The notes under the pieces: generated by a model | Told to the model about the DNA's origin: nothing | The model's database searches: none | What the model saw: only the letters and a program-made list of their open reading frames with translations | In this document: positions 31,960 through 36,853 of the stretch, piece after piece | Layout of the letters: every line of letters starts with the position of its first letter | Numbering within the stretch: the first letter of the stretch is position 1 | NCBI GenBank assembly: GCA_013376995.1 | Contig: JACAAZ010000006.1 | Span: 78,736 to 115,588, forward strand | Length of the DNA stretch: 36,853 nucleotides | Direction of reading: 5' to 3' | Source of the DNA: Bacteroidota bacterium | GTDB taxonomy: Bacteria; Bacteroidota; Bacteroidia; Bacteroidales; UBA4417 | Program-made: the position numbers and the translations under genes

Positions 31960-33015
31960 TTATATCTGCTTGAATTCTCCATTAACTGAAAGTTGCTCAA
32001 AGTTGTTTCTTTCAACGATCATGTCATATGAATAACGTATGAATAACTTGCCAACTTCATAGGATTCATAAGGCGAGACAGGCTTTCCCAGGGCAAGGTT
32101 GACCAGGGCTTCTGGGATATTTTGGCCGGTAGCAATGGCTAGATATACCCAAGCCGGGATGCGGGGGTTGATTTCCATCAAATAACATTTACCGTTGTCT
32201 GATTTCATAATTTCCAATTCGAAGGCACCACGCCAATGGGTAGAGGAAATAAAGTTCCTGGTGATCTTAAGCAGATCTGGGTCATTGATGGTTATTCCAG
32301 CCCATGCTTTACCTTTATCAGTTATGAATTGCTTGCGCATTGCAACAGCAGCAATAGTTTGTCCGCTACCATCACCAAGTCCTGTAACATTTAGCTCTGT
32401 CCCTTTTACAAATTTCTGGACAATTACAGGAACTCCCCATTTGGCGCTAATCTTTGCATAATAACCTTTTGCCTGTTCCAGAGTGTGAGCAATGTATGCT
32501 TCATAATACCGGCCTTTGATCATAAGAGGGAAGTCCATAGATTTTACAGTTTTCTCCAGTTCTGATAGGCTATGGATGGTCAGGCTTTCCGGGACATCAA
32601 TTCCGTGCTTTTTCCCAAACGCAGAGAGGTTGGCTTTCTGCCTTTCTTCAAATTGATCTAGAGTGGGAAGAAACATATGAATGCCATGCTGTTCGAGTTC
32701 CGGTGCGAGTTTCATGAAGGAGAACAGCTCAGCATCAAAATTGGGAATGATGACATCCAGATGCTCCTTTTGATGAATATAAAGCAGGCGATCCCGAAGT
32801 GAATCGATGCCTTCTGTAGGGTAAGGGATAAGGTAGGATTTGTTTACCAAACCATCCATATATATTCCAGGTTCCAGTGCTTCATAAGCAAGGCCGGTTA
32901 CGTTTGCTTCGAAAGATAAAGCTTCATGCAATCCGCGAATAACAGGAACTCCGGGCCCCGGGCTATCAACAGCATTTAAACCAGTGACAGCGATGTTAAC
33001 ACGAGGCCTACTCAT
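31960..33015 (-). CDS. ATP-grasp ligase (CarB-like)
   Basis: A 351-aa ATP-grasp enzyme that should join a carboxylate to an amine using ATP. The N-terminal Rossmann-like domain (VNIAVTGLNAVDSPGPGVPVIRGL, DVIIPNFDAELFSFMKL) is followed by the grasp domain: the ATP-binding Lys in PLMIKGRYYEAY, VIVQKFVKGTELNVTGLGDG, and the metal site in GAFELEIMKS and LMEINPRIPAWVYL. It resembles carbamoyl-phosphate-synthase-like proteins of COG0458 but is far smaller than CarB. It overlaps the PqqD-like gene by 8 nt, so the two are coupled, and precedes the LysA-like decarboxylase. Ligation of an amino acid onto a peptide or small carboxylate is the likely chemistry; the substrate is unknown. Confidence 0.88.
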   Translation of the reverse strand: MSRPRVNIAVTGLNAVDSPGPGVPVIRGLHEALSFEANVTGLAYEALEPGIYMDGLVNKSYLIPYPTEGIDSLRDRLLYIHQKEHLDVIIPNFDAELFSFMKLAPELEQHGIHMFLPTLDQFEERQKANLSAFGKKHGIDVPESLTIHSLSELEKTVKSMDFPLMIKGRYYEAYIAHTLEQAKGYYAKISAKWGVPVIVQKFVKGTELNVTGLGDGSGQTIAAVAMRKQFITDKGKAWAGITINDPDLLKITRNFISSTHWRGAFELEIMKSDNGKCYLMEINPRIPAWVYLAIATGQNIPEALVNLALGKPVSPYESYEVGKLFIRYSYDMIVERNNFEQLSVNGEFKQI

Positions 33016-33262
33016 TTGAGGAAACTAGTCGGAAATGTTTCAGTAAATTCAAGAAATCCATCAGGTCTCTTTCCGCTTGTTCAAGATCTACCTGGAATTC
33101 AACTACAAGCTGATCCAGGATCTCCTGCCGGGCTTTTCCAAGCCGAAGTTGGTTAAGAATCCCAACTCCTATCGGGTTAACAGTAAATGATTCCCCTGTA
33201 ACAGGATTAAAGATAAAACCAGAATCGCTAAGAGCAATGTCTTTTATTAATGAGGGTTCCAT
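33008..33262 (-). CDS. PqqD family (RiPP recognition element) protein
   Basis: An 84-aa PqqD-like protein. IKDIALSDSGFIFNPVTGESFTVNPIGVGILNQLRLGKARQEILDQLVVEFQVDLEQAERDLMDFLNLLKHFRLV follows the PqqD fold: a beta-hairpin, then three helices. In the family this domain binds the leader of a ribosomal precursor peptide and presents it to modifying enzymes. No precursor peptide gene was found nearby. It is the first gene of the unit with the ATP-grasp and decarboxylase genes, whose stop/start codons overlap. PqqD-like domains also occur outside known RiPP clusters, so a peptide substrate is not certain. Confidence 0.85.
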   Translation of the reverse strand: MEPSLIKDIALSDSGFIFNPVTGESFTVNPIGVGILNQLRLGKARQEILDQLVVEFQVDLEQAERDLMDFLNLLKHFRLVSSNE

Positions 33263-33604
33263 AAGATTTGTAAGTCGAAGACCAGCTAAGGTGACTAATT
33301 GAGGGGTTGTCGTTTTGAGACCTTTTGACTACAATAATACACTAAAGTTTAAATACTCCTGAACTTCTTTCATTCCATTCAAGCCTCTTTAACATTCTGA
33401 ATGTTTTTATTTCCCTGCTATATAACATGGTTCATCCCAAAGTGTTGCCTGATTCAGCTCATTTGTCGTAATATTGTAACGATGATACAACGTTTTCCGG
33501 TGTTTTCATTCCTATTACTTTGGCCGGTAAAACCGGATTTATAATCTGCAATAAAATTGTGCAGGAAAAGTTATAACACATTAACATCACGTAAGCATTA
33601 CCGA
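33263..33604. other. Divergent intergenic region between pqqD-like gene and porZ
   Basis: A 342-nt AT-rich spacer carrying the start regions of both divergent genes. No protein gene is supported. On the plus strand TAATATTG (33469-33476) is a one-mismatch -7 candidate for porZ. On the minus strand no CAAAnnTA (the reverse complement of the -7 box) was found. A 28-codon minus-strand open frame at 33342-33428 is noted but not supported. Confidence 0.4.
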
Positions 33605-35932
33605 ATGAAATTCACATCTCTTCTGATCTTTTCATGCTTTGTGTTTCAAGGCATTTTCAATACTGCATCTGCTCAGGATCTGCGCATAGGACAATGGAGG
33701 GACCACCTCCCTTTTAATCGTTGTACATTTATTTCTATGGCTGGAGATCGTGTCTATGCTTCAACTCCGAGCAGCTTAGTTTATTTTGATAAAAAAGACA
33801 ATAGCCTGAACCGTAAAAACAAGATCAACGGGCTTTCGGATGTAGGCCTCAGTGCTATTGCCTATAGTGATAAATACAGTACCCTCGTTATTGCCTATTC
33901 TAATACCAATCTCGATTTGCTGAAAAACGATAATGTCACCAATATCCCTGATATCAAGAGAAAGCAGATCCTTGGGAATAAAACAATAAACCGTATTCTG
34001 ATCATTGATAAATACGCATACCTATCCTGTGGTTTTGGAATCGTTGTCCTTGACCTGGAGCGGGAGGAAATTCACGATACTTACTTTATCGGCCCCCTGG
34101 GAACTCAAATCAATGTGTTCGACCTCACCTTCAATGCCGCAGACAACAAGTTCTATGCTGCCACTGAAAAGGGAATATATTCTGCAGAAATATCATCCAA
34201 TCTAGCTTTCTATGAAAACTGGAAGCAAGAAACATCCCTGCCTGCTCCTAACACTAAATATAACCTCATCGCCTCATTCAACGGGAAAGTTTATGCAAAT
34301 GCATCCAAAGCTTCTTTCAATTCTGATACGTTGTATGTGTATGATGGAACTGGCTGGAACTATTTTGATAATACAAACCATTCTACCCGCGCAAGCCTGA
34401 GCGTATCAAATGACAGGTTGCTGATCTGTAATTTTCTTACCATTGATGCATACAAACCTGATGGTACCAAGGAAAGGAATTATTGGACCTACAATCCCGG
34501 GAATATCCGTCCAAATGATGTTGAATTTGACAGCGACAACACGCTATGGATTGCAGATAATGACCATGGGATTTACAGCATTAATAAATCGGACGTAAGC
34601 CAGCAATACCTGATCAACGGGCCTGCTACCTCACAGGTCTCAGCCATGGATATTGTAGGAACTTCTGTTTGGGCTGTTCCTGGTGGGCGCAATGCATCTT
34701 TCGGGAATTTGTACAACCAGGCCCAGTTTTATAACTACCAGGATGAAAGCTGGACATCCTATAACAATGTTACTATACCAGCACTTACCGATGCACGTGA
34801 TCTCCTTTGCGTAGCTACTGATCCTCTCAAATCTGATCATGCTTTTCTTGGCAGTTGGGGATATGGATTATTCGAAATGGATGGTGGCAGCCTGGTTAAA
34901 ACCTATACTCCTGCTAATAGTTCCCTGCAAGCATCTATTTATGATGATGCATTATGTTTTGTCGGTGGAATGGCCTTTGACACTGACCACAACCTGTGGA
35001 TGACAAATTCTACAGCCAATAATATCCTCACAGTAAGAAAAAATAACGGGGATTGGAAATCCTATAACCTTGGCACCAATGCAACAGGAGTTGATGTCGG
35101 GAATATCGTAGTTGATCATTCCAACCAAAAATGGATGCAGATGCGTGATCTCTCGTTGTTTGTTTACAATGATAACAATACCCTAGACAATACAGCCGAT
35201 GACCAGGTTCATAAACTTACAAATGCAGTTGGAAATGGAAACCTTCCGGGAAATGGAATAGCAAGTTTCGCAATTGACAAGGAAGGACAACTCTGGCTTG
35301 GAAGCGACCAGGGTGTTGCTGTAATCTATTCACCTGAAAACGTGTTTACAGGAGGGAATTTCGATGCAGAAAAAGTAATGATTGAAGAAGCGGGATACCT
35401 GCATCCTCTGCTGGAAACAGAAGCTGTAACTGCCATTGCCGTTAACGGGAATAATGAAAAGTGGATGGGAACTGATAAATCAGGTGTTTTCCTGATGTCA
35501 GCTGATGGATCAAAGGAGATCTATCATTTTACTGAAGAAAACAGTCCATTGATTTCAAATTCCATCACCAGTATTAAGATTGCAAGTGACGGTGAGGTGT
35601 TTTTTGCAACATCAAACGGGATCGTGTCTTATAAGGATTCTTCGCAACCACCCTCAGCTGGACTAGATTCTATTTATGTATTTCCCAACCCTGTGAGACC
35701 TGACTACACAGGCCCTATTGCCATAACTAACCTTGTTGCAGACTGTTATGTTAAGGTTACCGACATTAGCGGTAACCTGGTTTGGGAAACCCAGGCATCA
35801 GGCGGACGTATTGTATGGGATGGGAATGACCTCGACGGACATAGGGTGAAGACCGGCGTTTACCTGGTATTTATTACCAATTCTGATGGCTCTTCTAAGG
35901 CTGTTACCAAGGTGCTGTTCATCGATAAGTAG
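33605..35932 (+). CDS. porZ: PorZ-like T9SS attachment-complex protein
   Basis: A 775-aa surface protein, the size of Porphyromonas gingivalis PorZ (776 aa), which belongs to the attachment complex that helps anchor T9SS cargo to A-LPS. After the signal peptide (MKFTSLLIFSCFVFQGIFNTASAQ) the mature start DLRIGQWRDHLPFNRCTFIS is typical. Two seven-bladed propeller-like domains follow with repeated blades (NKFYAATEKGIYSAE, NTLWIADNDHGIYSIN, GQLWLGSDQGVAVIY, EKWMGTDKSGVFLMS). The last ~85 residues (VFPNPVRPDYTGPIAITNL...HRVKTGVYLVFITN) are a T9SS sorting domain. The ATG at 33605 starts the signal peptide. recO follows 45 nt later, an arrangement seen in other Bacteroidota. It should help the nuclease and BNR protein reach the surface. 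Confidence 0.9.
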   Translation: MKFTSLLIFSCFVFQGIFNTASAQDLRIGQWRDHLPFNRCTFISMAGDRVYASTPSSLVYFDKKDNSLNRKNKINGLSDVGLSAIAYSDKYSTLVIAYSNTNLDLLKNDNVTNIPDIKRKQILGNKTINRILIIDKYAYLSCGFGIVVLDLEREEIHDTYFIGPLGTQINVFDLTFNAADNKFYAATEKGIYSAEISSNLAFYENWKQETSLPAPNTKYNLIASFNGKVYANASKASFNSDTLYVYDGTGWNYFDNTNHSTRASLSVSNDRLLICNFLTIDAYKPDGTKERNYWTYNPGNIRPNDVEFDSDNTLWIADNDHGIYSINKSDVSQQYLINGPATSQVSAMDIVGTSVWAVPGGRNASFGNLYNQAQFYNYQDESWTSYNNVTIPALTDARDLLCVATDPLKSDHAFLGSWGYGLFEMDGGSLVKTYTPANSSLQASIYDDALCFVGGMAFDTDHNLWMTNSTANNILTVRKNNGDWKSYNLGTNATGVDVGNIVVDHSNQKWMQMRDLSLFVYNDNNTLDNTADDQVHKLTNAVGNGNLPGNGIASFAIDKEGQLWLGSDQGVAVIYSPENVFTGGNFDAEKVMIEEAGYLHPLLETEAVTAIAVNGNNEKWMGTDKSGVFLMSADGSKEIYHFTEENSPLISNSITSIKIASDGEVFFATSNGIVSYKDSSQPPSAGLDSIYVFPNPVRPDYTGPIAITNLVADCYVKVTDISGNLVWETQASGGRIVWDGNDLDGHRVKTGVYLVFITNSDGSSKAVTKVLFIDK

Positions 35933-35977
35933 CCTTCTTTTTCTTACAGTGATGCTATTAACAGATGATTTGCAATC

Positions 35978-36700
35978 ATGTTGATCTCAACAACCGGTAT
36001 TATTTTCCATGTTTCAAATTATTCTGAAACCAGCCTGATCGCTAAGGTCTATACCCGGCAATTCGGGTTGCAATCATATATTGTAAAGGGGGTTCGGAAG
36101 AAGGGATCGAAGATAAAGAGGAACTTGTTTGGCCCGTTATCTGTTGTCGAACTGGTTGCCTATCAAAAAGAGAACAGCGGATTGCATACTATTCGTGATG
36201 TTTCCTGCCATCGGCAGTTCAATGAGATCTCAACTGATATTATTAAGAGTTCCATACTGCTGTTCATGAATGAACTTTTGTACAGGTCAATTCATGATGA
36301 AATGCCCGATCCGGGTCTTTTCAGTTTTATTCTTGAATCTCTTAATTCCCTTGAAAGTTTGGGAGAAAACCTGGCAGGTTTCCCGCAGATTTTTGCTCTT
36401 CAGCTTTCAGATCACCTGGGATTTGCGCCACATAAAAATTATACAGCAAGGAATAGTTATTTTGACCTTCAGGAAGGCCGGTTCGCCCCTATTGTCCCTG
36501 AACATAATTACTTCCTGCTGCCTGAATACAGCAAGTCACTGGCATTCCTACTTCAACTCAGTCCGGGCATGGATGATTGTCTGGATCATTCTACCAGGTT
36601 AGTATTACTTGAAAAAATTCTTCAATATTTCAGGTTGCATCTTCCTTCATTCGGCGAAATGAAATCACCGCATATCCTTAATACTGTGCTGCGGGATTAG
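35978..36700 (+). CDS. recO: DNA repair protein RecO
   Basis: A 240-aa RecF-pathway mediator that binds single-stranded DNA, with RecR, and helps load RecA. The N-terminal OB-fold is clear (TTGIIFHVSNYSETSLIAKVYTRQFGLQSYIVKGVRKKGSK, then FGPLSVVELVAY). The helical C-terminal domain has LLYRSIHDEMPDPGLFSFI and LQLSDHLGFAPHKNY. The usual zinc finger (CxxC...C) after LGF is absent: the segment ARNSYFDLQEGRF has no Cys, a feature of many Bacteroidota RecO proteins. It is 45 nt after porZ. Just downstream lies the start of a GC-rich repeat. Confidence 0.93.
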   Translation: MLISTTGIIFHVSNYSETSLIAKVYTRQFGLQSYIVKGVRKKGSKIKRNLFGPLSVVELVAYQKENSGLHTIRDVSCHRQFNEISTDIIKSSILLFMNELLYRSIHDEMPDPGLFSFILESLNSLESLGENLAGFPQIFALQLSDHLGFAPHKNYTARNSYFDLQEGRFAPIVPEHNYFLLPEYSKSLAFLLQLSPGMDDCLDHSTRLVLLEKILQYFRLHLPSFGEMKSPHILNTVLRD

Positions 36701-36715
36701 TGAGCTAGCCGCGTC

Positions 36716-36853
36716 CTTCTCCGCGCGCATCTCTGATGCGTGCAAACTCGGTACACTCATATCCTCCATTCCGATGCGTGCAAACTCGTCGTTCTTCTCT
36801 TTCTCTTCACTCATTTTCGATGTATGCTACTACCACTTCTCCGCGCGCATCTC
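36716..36853. repeat. Edge of GC-rich repeat, 120-bp period
   Basis: An 18-mer CTTCTCCGCGCGCATCTC occurs at 36716-36733 and again at 36836-36853, exactly 120 nt apart and running off the end of the window. Inside, the 16-mer GATGCGTGCAAACTCG occurs at 36735-36750 and 36773-36788 (38 nt apart). GCGCGCATC and GATGCGTGC are near-inverted repeats (8 of 9), so a hairpin is possible. Its composition differs from the rest of the window. Confidence 0.65.

Noticed and set aside
33342-33428. 28-codon minus-strand frame upstream of the PqqD-like gene, considered as a precursor peptide
   Set aside because: It is short, has no clear leader/core pattern or Cys/Ser/Thr-rich core, and no ribosome-binding site; chance frames this size are common.
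36735-36788. Two 16-nt repeats 38 nt apart, considered as a CRISPR repeat pair
   Set aside because: Only two copies with an untypically short repeat, no third unit at the same spacing, and no cas genes in the window.

Overview
The window reads as chromosomal DNA from a member of the Bacteroidota, probably an environmental Bacteroidales-like organism. The evidence is a PorZ-like type IX secretion (T9SS) component, two secreted proteins with C-terminal sorting domains, a TonB-dependent receptor with a carboxypeptidase-regulatory N-domain, a DUF5686 protein, IspG with an insertion domain, a Bacteroidota-style phosphoglycerate kinase, and several promoters of the TTTG / TAnnTTTG type used by this phylum. 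No tRNA, rRNA, insertion sequence, phage gene or CRISPR array was recognised.

Layout. 238-4136 (minus) is a tight five-gene run led by pgk: a free methionine-R-sulfoxide reductase, a degenerate MntP-like membrane protein, a T9SS-exported endonuclease I, and QueD. A divergent promoter region (4137-4283) leads into methionine aminotransferase ybdL and omega-amidase yafV, separated by a very repetitive spacer, then a MATE exporter. 8290-12720 holds uncharacterised envelope proteins (a cytosol-TM-periplasm protein with its secreted partner, small membrane proteins, a TPR protein). 12820-15102 holds a DUF3795 Cys-rich protein, a GT2 glycosyltransferase and a YegS/BmrU-type lipid kinase.

15189-19518 (plus) is a coherent outer-membrane locus: an HYC_CC_PP family protein, a TonB-dependent receptor with a Cys-Cys in its plug, an Ig-like lipoprotein and a Cys-Cys outer-membrane barrel. 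It probably handles a soft metal such as copper. It is followed by a BNR-repeat T9SS cargo protein, DUF5686 and ispG.

25361-30377 (minus) is an operon-like set: a sigma-70 family factor, a urea-transporter-fold protein fused to an M23 peptidase domain, a TPR/beta-barrel protein and a TPR protein. 30565-33262 (minus) is the best candidate for an undescribed system: a PqqD-type peptide-recognition protein, an ATP-grasp ligase and an alanine-racemase-fold PLP decarboxylase with an altered substrate pocket. The window ends with porZ and recO and then the edge of a GC-rich repeat.

Intergenic DNA is rich in low-complexity repeats (CTATTGTG units, GACAAAA units, CTGCC-type units, 14-bp CCGYCAGCTGRCGG palindromes). 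All functional statements rest on motif recognition by eye; no database search was run.
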